Source: Roseburia sp.
Lineage (GTDB): Bacteria > Bacillota > Clostridia > Lachnospirales > Lachnospiraceae
Assembly: GCA_003483745.1 (NCBI GenBank)
Contig: DMYD01000036.1
Span: 33,829-97,828, forward strand
Length of the DNA stretch: 64,000 nt
Reading direction: 5' to 3'
Made by a program: the position numbers and the translations under genes. How positions within the stretch are numbered: the first letter of the stretch is position 1; every line of letters begins with the position of its first letter. This document shows, one piece after another, positions 1-7,515 of the stretch. Below the pieces are notes generated by a model, which was not told where the DNA came from, did no database searches, and worked only from the letters and a program-made list of their open reading frames with translations.

Positions 1-224
1 AGCTTTGTCATACGTCCCGGTATCGTATCTGAAACCTCAAACAACTTTAATCCAAGTTGATCTGCATCCTGCCCGCAGAGTGCGAATTCCGGGAAACAGA
101 TTATTTTTACATTTTCTTTGGAAGCCTTTGCACAGATTTCTTTTATTTTTTCCAGATTTTTTTCGGTATCACCCAGTACGCTTTTAAAATTAACCGCTGC
201 GCACTTTAATTTTTTTTCATTCAT
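1..224 (-). CDS. Carbon-nitrogen hydrolase (nitrilase family), N-terminal part, cut by window edge
   Basis: Reading leftwards from an ATG at 224, an open frame runs off the window with no stop. It begins MNEKKLKCAAVNFKSVLGDT and reaches a CFPEFALCG block around residue 45, which holds the first catalytic Glu of the nitrilase superfamily. These enzymes hydrolyse amides, nitriles or carbamoyl groups with a Glu-Lys-Cys triad; the Lys and Cys would lie beyond the edge. The start is supported by an AGGTG ribosome site just upstream. It is a paralogue of the hydrolase at 1364-2200, with the same opening and ICFPE block, and follows the PreA-like gene by 32 bp, so it is probably the third gene of that operon. 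The substrate is unknown. Confidence 0.82.
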   Translation of the reverse strand, partial: MNEKKLKCAAVNFKSVLGDTEKNLEKIKEICAKASKENVKIICFPEFALCGQDADQLGLKLFEVSDTIPGRMTK

Positions 225-256
225 AGAACACCTCATTTTTTCTTCCGGATCATGCA

Positions 257-1339
257 CTAAACTCCGTAGATTGCTTTTCGCGGACAACGCGAACGGCATA
301 ACCCGCAGCCCATGCATTTTTTCGGATCTGCCACTGGCTTTTTATCCGGCATACGGATTGCAAAAAACGGACACACCTTTTCACAGATTCCACAGGAAAC
401 ACATTTCTCTGTATTAAACTGTGCCATCTTTCTTTCATAATCAAGTTCTCCAACCTTAAGTTCCGTGTTTACAACTTCTTCAATAGAAGAAAAATCATAT
501 TTTTCCAAAGCCGCTGGAAGATCTTTTATAATCTTTCCATACAGATCACGTCCCTTTAAAAGTGCTGCTGACAGCATCTCAACTGCATTAGCTCCGGCAA
601 GTAAAAATTCAAGGACATCCTCCGCTGTCTCAACACCGCCGACACCAATAATCTCACATTCCGGTACTGCACGTTTTACATTGTTGACAAAAGCAAGTGC
701 CACCGGCTTGATCGCCGGTCCGGAAAGCCATACCTGACCATCTTTGTTGCCGATTGGAACGCTTCTTGTTGCAAGATCCACTTTCATGGAAGGCCCGAGC
801 GAATTGATCGCCACAATTCCATTTCCTCCCTGTTCTAAGACCATCTCTGCAAAAGCCACCGGATTCGGAAAATGTGGGCTGACTTTCATGTATACCGGTT
901 TATCTGTCAGGGAGCGGATCATTTTGATCGTCTCTCTCATCGGTGTCAGGTCTTTTCCCACATAGTGCGTTGATATCTCATATCCGTCTGCATATTCATT
1001 CACTAACGGGAGCATATAACGCATATCTTCATCCGAATATCCGAGGCTGACTAACAATGGCTGCTTAACCTCTTTTTTTACCTGTGGGAGAAATTCTGAT
1101 TTCCAGACATCGACACTATATTCCGACCACGGTTCACAGTTCATAATGTAATTTCCCTCGCCCCGCATAAACGGTCTTGGTATCGTAGGTACATTCGCGG
1201 AAATCGTCTTTGTGACAACGGCGCCGAGATTATATTTTGATAATGCTATGATTTTTTCTGCTGTTCCGACAAATGGTCCAGATGCCGGAAGCAGCGGTGT
1301 ATCCAGTGTCATATTTGCTAACTTTGTTTTTAAATCCAT
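257..1339 (-). CDS. PreA-like dihydroorotate/dihydropyrimidine dehydrogenase with C-terminal 2[4Fe-4S] ferredoxin domain
   Basis: This 360-residue protein has a flavin TIM-barrel of the DHODH/PreA family (opening TPLLPASGPFVGTAEKI; GVGGVETAEDVLEFLLAGA near residue 240). It is followed by a C-terminal ferredoxin domain with two CxxCxxCxxxCP motifs (CVSCGICEKVCP and CMGCGLCRSRCP). PreA is the catalytic subunit of NAD-dependent dihydropyrimidine dehydrogenase; its partner PreT is not present here. The ATG at 1339 is preferred over the in-frame GTG at 1348 because an AGGTGGGAG ribosome site lies at 1342-1350. It sits between two carbon-nitrogen hydrolases, a pairing that would fit reductive opening of an N-heterocycle followed by amide or ureido hydrolysis. 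That pathway is inference; the substrate is not shown. Confidence 0.85.
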   Translation of the reverse strand: MDLKTKLANMTLDTPLLPASGPFVGTAEKIIALSKYNLGAVVTKTISANVPTIPRPFMRGEGNYIMNCEPWSEYSVDVWKSEFLPQVKKEVKQPLLVSLGYSDEDMRYMLPLVNEYADGYEISTHYVGKDLTPMRETIKMIRSLTDKPVYMKVSPHFPNPVAFAEMVLEQGGNGIVAINSLGPSMKVDLATRSVPIGNKDGQVWLSGPAIKPVALAFVNNVKRAVPECEIIGVGGVETAEDVLEFLLAGANAVEMLSAALLKGRDLYGKIIKDLPAALEKYDFSSIEEVVNTELKVGELDYERKMAQFNTEKCVSCGICEKVCPFFAIRMPDKKPVADPKKCMGCGLCRSRCPRKAIYGV

Positions 1340-1363
1340 ATCTCCCACCTGCTTTTTATCTTT

Positions 1364-2200
1364 TTAGTAGTTTGAACACTCTGTAATCAATGAATACGCT
1401 TCCGGTCTTCTGTCTTTCATGTAGGATAACTGCATTGCGTTATCTTTAATACATGCATCAATATCAACCTCTGCATAAATGATTTCCTCTTCGCGGCCGG
1501 CTGCTGCAAGTACATTTCCACGCGGTCCGATGATACGGCTTTCACCATTTAATGTGGAATCTCCTTCCACACCACAGCGGTTAGAGCAAACCATAAATAC
1601 GTGGTTTTCAACGGCACGGCATCTTGTATTTAACTCCCAGATATCAGCTTCCTGAATTCTCCATGCAGCGGAATCGAAAATGATATTGACACCCTTTAAT
1701 GCAAGTACTCTTGCCGTCTCCGGGAAGCAGGTATCATAGCAGATCATTGTTCCGGCCTTGCACATTGGCATCTCAAATGTGGTAAATTCACAGGAAGTAC
1801 TTTCTTTCCAGTAAAGTTTTTCAAGTCCCCATACATGAATCTTGCGGTACAGTCCAACAATTTCTCCCTCCGGTGAAATAGTTACCTGTGAGTTGTATAA
1901 TTTACCAGGAACGTTACTCTTTTCTGAAATACCAGTGATAATGTAAAGACCTGTTGCTTTTGCAACCTCACATAAGAAATCGGTGCTTGGTCCGGGTACC
2001 GGCTCTGAAATTTCAAAAAACTTTTCTGCAATGAGCACCGGGCTGTATCCGGTTGTTGCAAGTTCCGGGAAACAGATTGCAGAAGCTCCGTTTGCTGCTG
2101 CCTCCTTACACATTGACTCCATTTTCTTTAAGTTCTCACTTACCACACCTAAGGTACAATCCATGTTTGCTGCTGCTACTTTAAATTTTTTCTTTTCCAT
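1364..2200 (-). CDS. Carbon-nitrogen hydrolase (nitrilase family)
   Basis: The 278-residue protein has the nitrilase-superfamily triad: Glu in ICFPELATTGYSP, Lys in LYRKIHVWGLEK, and Cys in MICYDTCFPE. Relatives include N-carbamoylputrescine amidase, beta-ureidopropionase and omega-amidase; the exact substrate cannot be read from sequence. The ATG at 2200 is chosen over an upstream in-frame start because GAGGG lies 9 bases ahead of it. It is the first gene of a three-gene operon with the PreA-like gene (24 bp downstream) and a second hydrolase. The operon has its own strong promoter at 2322-2350, a leader terminator at 2259-2295 and an upstream palindrome shared with the operon that starts at 4814. 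Confidence 0.88.
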   Translation of the reverse strand: MEKKKFKVAAANMDCTLGVVSENLKKMESMCKEAAANGASAICFPELATTGYSPVLIAEKFFEISEPVPGPSTDFLCEVAKATGLYIITGISEKSNVPGKLYNSQVTISPEGEIVGLYRKIHVWGLEKLYWKESTSCEFTTFEMPMCKAGTMICYDTCFPETARVLALKGVNIIFDSAAWRIQEADIWELNTRCRAVENHVFMVCSNRCGVEGDSTLNGESRIIGPRGNVLAAAGREEEIIYAEVDIDACIKDNAMQLSYMKDRRPEAYSLITECSNY

Positions 2201-2258
2201 CGTTTTTCCCTCTTTCTTTTTGATCTGTGATTGAATATACAAATTCTTTTTTGAGAAT

Positions 2259-2295
2259 AAAAAAACAGAGAGTTCACACTTTGTGACCTCTCTGT
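2259..2295 (-). terminator. Leader hairpin-terminator ahead of the hydrolase operon
   Basis: On the minus strand, arms at 2288-2295 and 2265-2272 (ACAGAGAG/CTCTCTGT) plus an inner TCACA/TGTGA pair form a stem followed by seven T residues (plus-strand A at 2259-2265). It lies about 27 bases after the -10 box and about 60 bases before the start codon. It would therefore stop transcripts from the operon's own promoter as well as readthrough from 2387. It may act as an attenuator or simply insulate the upstream gene. Confidence 0.7.
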
Positions 2296-2321
2296 CTGTT
2301 TTTTCTCTTTATGTTGCTGTC

Positions 2322-2350
2322 ATTATAGCTTTGTATTTTTTGTTTTGCAA
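2322..2350 (-). promoter_or_regulatory. Sigma-70-type promoter for the hydrolase/PreA operon
   Basis: Minus-strand TTGCAA at 2345-2350 and TATAAT at 2322-2327 are separated by exactly 17 bases. The -35 box overlaps the end of the palindrome at 2348-2371. Confidence 0.75.
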
Positions 2351-2371
2351 ATTCTTTTTCAAAAGAACTTG
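2348..2371. promoter_or_regulatory. 24-bp palindromic operator candidate (copy 1)
   Basis: A 24-bp dyad with halves CAAATTCTTTTT and CAAAAGAACTTG (10 of 12 positions symmetric) overlaps the -35 box of the promoter at 2322-2350. A second copy at 4917-4940 matches at 22 of 24 positions and has the same placement relative to its own -35 box. A dimeric repressor or activator site is the simplest reading; the regulator is unknown. Confidence 0.65.
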
Positions 2372-2386
2372 ATATGTGATAAAGAA

Positions 2387-3502
2387 TCAGGTCCAGTACG
2401 GCTCATCCCAAAGCTTTAAGGTCTGTCCAATGCCCTTTTTCTTTGCCTGCCGGTACAATTCATAACCCCATGCCACATCAAACAACACCTGTCCACTTGT
2501 AACAAATATCTCTTTTACTGCCGGATCTTTTCTGCCAAGAGACGGATCCACCACAACATCACCAAGACTTATGGAATGCGCCAGATCAGTCATTCTCCCC
2601 TGCTCCATAAGCTCATACATACGTCCCCAGCCATTGCAGGCTTTTTTGATGTCACCGAGTTCAAGTGCCTCCTCATAGTATGCCTCATGCATCTTGGTAT
2701 TATCGAACGTAATCTTATTCTTTAACCAGAAATCATCATCTGCCTCGATCGGGGATGTTAAAAGCATGGTTGTACCTGGTTTTAGCCATTCATCCTTAAA
2801 GTAAAGTGGTTTAGCCGGAGATGCTGCAACACTTATGATATCGCCCTTTCTGGTTGCCTCTTCGAGTGTCTCCACAGCCTCTCCTTCTAACCCTAACTCT
2901 TCCTTTGCCCATTTGGCAAAACCCTGCGCACGCTCTAAATGAGCTGCCATAGCAACTACTTTTTTCAGATTTTTCATCTCAGACTTCATGGCAAGCATAG
3001 TTGCTTTCTGAATCGGTCCGACACCGATCACGGAGATTGTCTCGGCATCTTTATTTGCAAGATAACGCACACCAACGCCCGGGATACAGCCGGTTCTCAT
3101 GGAACTGATCAGGTTTCCGGACATGTATGCGATCGGCTCACAAGTTTCCGGATCATTGATTGTAACGTTTAAGACAGAACGTGGTAATCCGCGTTCTTTT
3201 GGATTTTTGACATTTGACCCATACCATTTTTCACCACAGACATTAAATCTGCCGCCCAAATAAGCAGGCATGGAAATAAAACGACGCTCTGGTCCCGCTA
3301 CCGGCATATTTTTAAATTTTGTTTCTTTCGGGAAAACCAAAACCAGTCCATGCTCGTTATGATTTGGACCTCCCATCAGATAATCTCCTTCGTGAAGAAT
3401 CCGAAATACCTCCTCACATACGTTGATGCATTTATCTGCATCCAACACTCCCGTCTCAATCAGATCCGGTTCCGATAAAAATAAAAACTCTGTTTTGCTC
3501 AT
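2387..3502 (-). CDS. Ornithine cyclodeaminase / mu-crystallin family dehydrogenase
   Basis: This 371-residue protein has the family's NAD(P)-binding Rossmann segment (ISVIGVGPIQKATMLAM, about residues 155-171) preceded by SSMRTGCIPGVGVRYLA, which corresponds to the RTGA-type substrate segment. Members catalyse ornithine cyclodeamination, ketimine reduction or opine-type dehydrogenation, so the reaction cannot be fixed. The start has an AGGAGGATGAGCC ribosome site. The MmgE/PrpD-family gene ends 4 bp upstream, so the two are co-transcribed from the promoter at 4891-4919. The terminator at 2259-2295 lies downstream. At 371 residues it is somewhat longer than typical ornithine cyclodeaminases (about 330). 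Confidence 0.82.
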   Translation of the reverse strand: MSKTEFLFLSEPDLIETGVLDADKCINVCEEVFRILHEGDYLMGGPNHNEHGLVLVFPKETKFKNMPVAGPERRFISMPAYLGGRFNVCGEKWYGSNVKNPKERGLPRSVLNVTINDPETCEPIAYMSGNLISSMRTGCIPGVGVRYLANKDAETISVIGVGPIQKATMLAMKSEMKNLKKVVAMAAHLERAQGFAKWAKEELGLEGEAVETLEEATRKGDIISVAASPAKPLYFKDEWLKPGTTMLLTSPIEADDDFWLKNKITFDNTKMHEAYYEEALELGDIKKACNGWGRMYELMEQGRMTDLAHSISLGDVVVDPSLGRKDPAVKEIFVTSGQVLFDVAWGYELYRQAKKKGIGQTLKLWDEPYWT

Positions 3503-3506
3503 TGGC

Positions 3507-4814
3507 TCATCCTCCTATAACACTATAAAATTCTTTTAAAATGCTTTCCATTTTTTCATTGTTCCCCGGGTTTAATATCTTCCCGGCAAACTGTTCTGCC
3601 TGCTCCGTGTCAAATACAGTTTTAGTATTCTCACAGAACTTACGCACCAGATCATCCTTTGTATAAGCATCTGGATTATCAAAATCTCCCACTGCATGGA
3701 ATACCTCACGGGTAATCTTACTTCCATCCTTTTTTGTGATCTCCACACGTCCACCCCGAACATCCGGCAGCAGCTTATTGTATTCTTCATCCTCATGAAG
3801 CCATATATGCTCTGATAACTTCTGTACTGCCTCATTTTTTTCACAATTTCGTATCGTATCCGGTGTCAGACTGCCATATATCAATTGCACTGCAAGTGAT
3901 ACCGGTATAGAAAACTTTGCCGCGAGGTCATTTGGCACCGTCTGATCAGTCAATCTTGCTGCCTTTTTGTAAGTGTAAACATGAATCTGTTCCACATCTT
4001 CTTTTTTGAGCCCTGCTTCCATTTCTTTTTGCATCACATCTGCAAATGGATGCACAAAACGGCAGCCGGTATGTACCTTGAAATAATTGCTCATAAGCAG
4101 ATATTCTTCTCCCAGGCCTTCACCAAGCTGCTCCGGTACTGCATCAGCTCCCATGATCTTCTGATAGACGTCCAACACGATTTTTCCAGTGCTGCGCACT
4201 CCCCGTTTCATCATACGTGCTGACTGTATCGCCATCGTAGCAGACAGTCCGGCATAGACATCATGGAGCTCACTGCCGTCAAATACAGACTGCCAGACTG
4301 ATACCATCGGCAGAGATTCTGTCAGCAGCAATGTCTCATAAATTTCACCAGCATCCATTCCACAAATCAGCCCTTCTGCCACTGCAGCACCAGACGTCAT
4401 CACCGTTCCATGTCCTAACACATCATGGGAAAACCGGATACTTCTGCCCCAGCGTGCAGCCACCTCATAAGCTGCGACAAAAATCCTCATAAATTCCTCA
4501 TATGTCATCTCTGTGTGTGCACTTTCTACCAGTAAGAGCGGAATAATATGACAGGCGGGATGTCCGATTGCCTTTCGGTTTCCCTCATATAGTTCAGTAG
4601 AAATCATCGCTCCCGCAATATCAATGATCCTGTCCGCTTTTTCCTTTGTTTTTTTCTCATTCTGTTTTATTCCTGAACAACCTTTGATCACACAGCCAAG
4701 CGAATCCAAGATGACCCATTTTGCACGCTCTCGCACATCATCCGGTATTTTTTCCCAGCTTAGTTTCTCCGCAAACTGTGCCTGATTTTTTATCTGCTCT
4801 TCTATCTCATTCAT
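3507..4814 (-). CDS. MmgE/PrpD family protein (2-methylcitrate dehydratase-like)
   Basis: The 435-residue protein has the MmgE/PrpD fold: an all-helical N-terminal domain (ERAKWVILDSLGCVIKG near residue 30; GHGTVMTSGAAVAEGL near 130) and a C-terminal domain (CRFVHPFADV near 250). Family members include 2-methylcitrate dehydratase, cis-aconitate decarboxylase and a range of uncharacterised dehydratases or decarboxylases. No methylcitrate-cycle partners are nearby, so propionate metabolism is not implied. The ATG at 4814 has GGAAGGAGTGGAACGA upstream. An in-frame extension to 4868 would read through the leader terminator hairpin and is rejected. Confidence 0.85.
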   Translation of the reverse strand: MNEIEEQIKNQAQFAEKLSWEKIPDDVRERAKWVILDSLGCVIKGCSGIKQNEKKTKEKADRIIDIAGAMISTELYEGNRKAIGHPACHIIPLLLVESAHTEMTYEEFMRIFVAAYEVAARWGRSIRFSHDVLGHGTVMTSGAAVAEGLICGMDAGEIYETLLLTESLPMVSVWQSVFDGSELHDVYAGLSATMAIQSARMMKRGVRSTGKIVLDVYQKIMGADAVPEQLGEGLGEEYLLMSNYFKVHTGCRFVHPFADVMQKEMEAGLKKEDVEQIHVYTYKKAARLTDQTVPNDLAAKFSIPVSLAVQLIYGSLTPDTIRNCEKNEAVQKLSEHIWLHEDEEYNKLLPDVRGGRVEITKKDGSKITREVFHAVGDFDNPDAYTKDDLVRKFCENTKTVFDTEQAEQFAGKILNPGNNEKMESILKEFYSVIGG

Positions 4815-4842
4815 TCGTTCCACTCCTTCCATTTTTTGAACG

Positions 4843-4878
4843 AAAAAAAACGAAGATGTCTTTTTCAAACATCTTCGT
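4843..4878 (-). terminator. Leader hairpin-terminator ahead of the MmgE/PrpD-OCD operon
   Basis: Minus-strand arms ACGAAGATGT (4869-4878) and ACATCTTCGT (4850-4859) give a perfect 10-bp stem followed by eight T residues (plus-strand A at 4843-4850). It lies between the promoter at 4891-4919 and the start codon at 4814, the same layout as at 2259-2295. Confidence 0.72.
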
Positions 4879-4890
4879 TCTCATATGAAT

Positions 4891-4919
4891 GTTATAATAT
4901 GGAACTTTCATTTTTTCAA
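4891..4919 (-). promoter_or_regulatory. Promoter for the MmgE/PrpD-OCD operon
   Basis: Minus-strand TTGAAA (4914-4919) and TATAAC (4891-4896) have a 17-base spacer. The -35 box overlaps the palindrome at 4917-4940. Confidence 0.65.
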
Positions 4920-4940
4920 ATTCTTTCTCAAAATAACTTG
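4917..4940. promoter_or_regulatory. 24-bp palindromic operator candidate (copy 2)
   Basis: Halves CAAATTCTTTCT and CAAAATAACTTG form the dyad. It differs from the copy at 2348-2371 at two positions only, and both overlap the -35 box on the same side. This suggests one regulator controls both operons. Confidence 0.65.
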
Positions 4941-4984
4941 CCAATATTTCTGATACAATGTACAAAAATTAACCGGACACGGTA

Positions 4985-5914
4985 CTAGGCTCCAAAAATC
5001 TTCCAAAACTCCCTGTCCGCATATTCCTGTACTTTCTTTTCCAGCAGACAATATTTTTCCAGATAAGCAAGTCCTTCTTCCGTTAACTTTGTACTTCCAC
5101 CACGCTTTCCTCCCTGCCTGCGTTCCACGACAGGATATTCCAAAGCCTCTTCAAGCACATTGATCATCTCCCATGCTTTTCCGATGGATAGTGATATTCT
5201 TGAACATGCCGTCTTTAGTGAACCTGTCTCGCGGATCTGGAGCAGCAACATCTTGATACGTGGATCCATAACCTTTGTCGGACAGTCGATATCCACCCGG
5301 ACATATGGATGCAGCATCTGCTCATTATGTTGTTTTAAAAGATGCGTACACTCTTCTTCCCTGTCGATCATATTGCAGATACATCCCTCATCTGCAAACT
5401 CAATTTTTTGTGCAAAAGTCCTGCACCTGTGAAAAAAACCTTCTAAGCTATCCTGGCCTCCCTGTTCCATCAGCCTTGGCAATGCTGATGTTTCCATTAA
5501 CATCGGCCATCCCAGTGTCTGATCTACAAAAGGGGCTCTTACCTCCCCTTTTGCTGCGGAAAGTTCTCTGATTGTCTGTGTATAGCACATCGGATATTCC
5601 ACCGGTGTAACTACTACCTGACTGCATTTTTCACAAATATAACCAAGTGCCGATCTAAGGCCGCTTGCATCCCCATTCTTGGCATCCTCATCCATACGGA
5701 AAAACATGACTCCCCAGATTGCCAGATGACGTTCTACAGACAGACCGTCATATCCAGTGATCACTATGATTGGCGAAATAGAGGCAAGCTGATATGTCTG
5801 CACAATTCTTTTTACAATCGTAGTTTTACCAAGTTCAGTCAGCGGATCAATTCGTCTTCCCTGCGAATCACATCCAGTTGCCAGAATGATCCCGCCCGTC
5901 TTTTTTTCACTCAT
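4985..5914 (-). CDS. MobA-like nucleotidyltransferase fused to a ModE-type winged-helix DNA-binding domain
   Basis: Residues 1 to about 190 resemble MobA/MocA-type NTP transferases, with an opening GGIILATGCDSQGRRIDPL in place of the usual LAAGxSxRMG loop and a VTPVEYPMC segment where VDxP is expected. Residues about 205-295 match the ModE N-terminal domain (GSLKTACSRISLSIGKAWEM, VVERRQGGKRGGSTKLTEEG). The family transfers CMP or GMP to molybdopterin; ModE domains bind DNA in molybdate regulation. The fusion suggests a regulator carrying a cofactor-like nucleotidyltransferase fold, which may be a sensor rather than an enzyme because the P-loop is degenerate. The start has GGAGGCGG upstream. 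A hairpin shared with two other promoters lies in its leader. Confidence 0.8.
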   Translation of the reverse strand: MSEKKTGGIILATGCDSQGRRIDPLTELGKTTIVKRIVQTYQLASISPIIVITGYDGLSVERHLAIWGVMFFRMDEDAKNGDASGLRSALGYICEKCSQVVVTPVEYPMCYTQTIRELSAAKGEVRAPFVDQTLGWPMLMETSALPRLMEQGGQDSLEGFFHRCRTFAQKIEFADEGCICNMIDREEECTHLLKQHNEQMLHPYVRVDIDCPTKVMDPRIKMLLLQIRETGSLKTACSRISLSIGKAWEMINVLEEALEYPVVERRQGGKRGGSTKLTEEGLAYLEKYCLLEKKVQEYADREFWKIFGA

Positions 5915-5936
5915 CTTTACCGCCTCCGAACAACAG

Positions 5937-5974
5937 ACAGGCGTTACTGATACTTTTATCCCAGTAGCGCCTGT
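5937..5974 (-). promoter_or_regulatory. Promoter-proximal hairpin, Se/Mo family copy A
   Basis: On the minus strand, GGCGCTACTGG and CAGTAACGCC pair within a longer stem of about 17 bp closed by an AAAG loop. It starts about 10 bases after the -10 box and ends about 23 bases before the ATG at 5914. Its left arm fits the consensus RGGYGYTACYGG shared with 11464-11501 and 16617-16658. Unlike those two it lacks a T tract on this strand, so it is not an obvious terminator. It could be a DNA operator or a leader RNA structure. Confidence 0.65.
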
Positions 5975-5982
5975 TTTTTGTT

Positions 5983-6011
5983 AGCATAACACTTATTTTA
6001 TTTTTTGTAAA
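5983..6011 (-). promoter_or_regulatory. Promoter for the nucleotidyltransferase-ModE fusion gene
   Basis: Minus-strand TTTACA (6006-6011) and TATGCT (5983-5988) with a 17-base spacer; the start codon is about 70 bases downstream. Confidence 0.55.
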
Positions 6012-6014
6012 ATG

Positions 6015-6251
6015 CTATATTATAATTTCCACACTCTGTTCCGTCTCAATTCCCGATTTTTCAATTTCTTTTCCGGACACTTCATAATCCGCAGGCTCCA
6101 TTCTCCACGCCAGTCCGCACCCTGCCGAAAGCTGCCTTGGAACCGGGATCAGCCGTCCTTTGATGGCATTCTCATTGCAATATTTTTCCATTGCCATTGC
6201 CGCTGATGTGGTATGAAATGTAATGATTCTGTAATTTCTCTTTTCTCTCAT
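6015..6251 (-). CDS. DUF3343 putative Se/S carrier protein
   Basis: The 78-residue protein matches the small DUF3343 family: IITFHTTSAAMAMEKYC, then IPVPRQLSAGCGLAWR with the invariant PRxLSAGCG-type motif. The family is annotated as a putative selenium/sulfur carrier and recurs beside selD, yedF and selenium-dependent molybdenum hydroxylase genes. The Cys in AGCG is the likely carrier residue. It lies 72 bp downstream of the YjiM-like gene and is probably the last gene of the transporter operon. The gap holds a small CTAACAT/ATGTTAG hairpin. The ribosome site is weak (AGGGATG). Despite its length, the protein match makes it a confident gene. Confidence 0.82.
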   Translation of the reverse strand: MREKRNYRIITFHTTSAAMAMEKYCNENAIKGRLIPVPRQLSAGCGLAWRMEPADYEVSGKEIEKSGIETEQSVEIII

Positions 6252-6323
6252 GATCCGTCATCCCTGCTAACATTATTTCGTGATGTTAGAGCAAATATCA
6301 CTATTTATTATCTATATCATATC

Positions 6324-7475
6324 TTACAACATCTCGATCAGTGCTGCAATCCTTGTATTGATCTGTTCGATATCCTGCGTAGAATAATCCGTTTCAATCT
6401 TTAAATACGGAATATGATATTCATTCTGTACAAAACGGCTGATCGTTGTGCTCTCGACCGCATAGGTATGGCAGGCATGAAGTACGATCTCAACAACCGC
6501 ATCTGGTTGATATTCTCCAATCAGCTTACCCATCAGATCGAGACGCCCCTTGTTTGGTGTCATGCAGGAACATGGGATATTCAGGTATCTACGCGCCAAT
6601 GCATCGTAGACATCCGGATTTTCCTCATCTACAAGACCCTCACAGGATTTTGCACCACCGCAGTTTTCATAAGCAACGACCACTGCACCATTCTCCTCTA
6701 TTGCGCGGATGACTTTCATGGCACCACCCGATGATGGGGAACCGGTCACTAAGATACGCGGCATTTTTTCTAAATGTTTTCCCTCTTCATACTCACGGTT
6801 CACACGCTCAACCAGCTCATAGATTTCTTTGATCGACTGCTCTTTATCAAATCGGAAGGTAGATCCAAACAATACGCCATAAAGCTGTTCTCCCTTCATA
6901 GGTGCCGGATTTTTCTGCATCAGCTCATATAGCGCTTTTAGCGCTTTCCGCTCCTCATTTCTTGTATGAATTGCCTTACGGATAGCCTCCTCTGTAATGA
7001 TCGTCTCAAATTTTTCTTCCAGATATTCCTTAAACCGAATCATCTCATCGCGGTACATCGCGTAACCGCTCTCACTCTGACGGTTTGGAAGTTCCATCGT
7101 ATAGACCGGCTTAATTTCCGACAAAAGCTCATACATTTTTTTCTTTCCATCACAGGTTGTCTCACCCACGATCAGATCCGAGAAATAAAAGAACGGACAT
7201 TTATCCGTCAACGCAAACCCATAACTTGATTTAATAAGCGGGCATAAATTCTTCGGCAGATCCCGCTCTGCATCCTGCACTGTCTCATCCGACGTCGAAC
7301 ATAATCCCACAACACAGGCTCCCATCGCCATTGCGATCTCCTGTGGAAAATATGTGCAGAACACACCGATGACCGGTATATTCTGATCTTTCATTTCTTT
7401 TACCTGCAAAAATGATTTTTTTCTCTGTTCCGCAAAATCATCAAAGATTTCCGGCAGATCTTTTTTTAATTCCAA
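6324..7475 (-). CDS. YjiM/HgdB-family protein (2-hydroxyacyl-CoA dehydratase D-like, probable double-cubane cluster protein)
   Basis: This 383-residue protein belongs to the 2-hydroxyacyl-CoA dehydratase/benzoyl-CoA reductase D-subunit family (GVFCTYFPQEIAMAMGA, LVTGSPSSGG, NCGGAKSCEGL, HACHTYAVES). Only one such subunit is present, not an alpha/beta pair. This fits the YjiM or double-cubane-cluster protein branch, which works with an ATP-dependent activase as a low-potential reductase. A matching activase is at 12518-13288 in the neighbouring selenium operon. The start codon is TTG at 7475 with TAGGAAAAG just upstream; no ATG fits. It follows the enolase-family gene by 40 bp. The small molecule reduced is unknown. 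Confidence 0.78.
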   Translation of the reverse strand: MELKKDLPEIFDDFAEQRKKSFLQVKEMKDQNIPVIGVFCTYFPQEIAMAMGACVVGLCSTSDETVQDAERDLPKNLCPLIKSSYGFALTDKCPFFYFSDLIVGETTCDGKKKMYELLSEIKPVYTMELPNRQSESGYAMYRDEMIRFKEYLEEKFETIITEEAIRKAIHTRNEERKALKALYELMQKNPAPMKGEQLYGVLFGSTFRFDKEQSIKEIYELVERVNREYEEGKHLEKMPRILVTGSPSSGGAMKVIRAIEENGAVVVAYENCGGAKSCEGLVDEENPDVYDALARRYLNIPCSCMTPNKGRLDLMGKLIGEYQPDAVVEIVLHACHTYAVESTTISRFVQNEYHIPYLKIETDYSTQDIEQINTRIAALIEML

Positions 7476-7515
7476 CTTTTCCTACCCGCTTTCACTTTTT
7501 TCTATCATTTTATTT

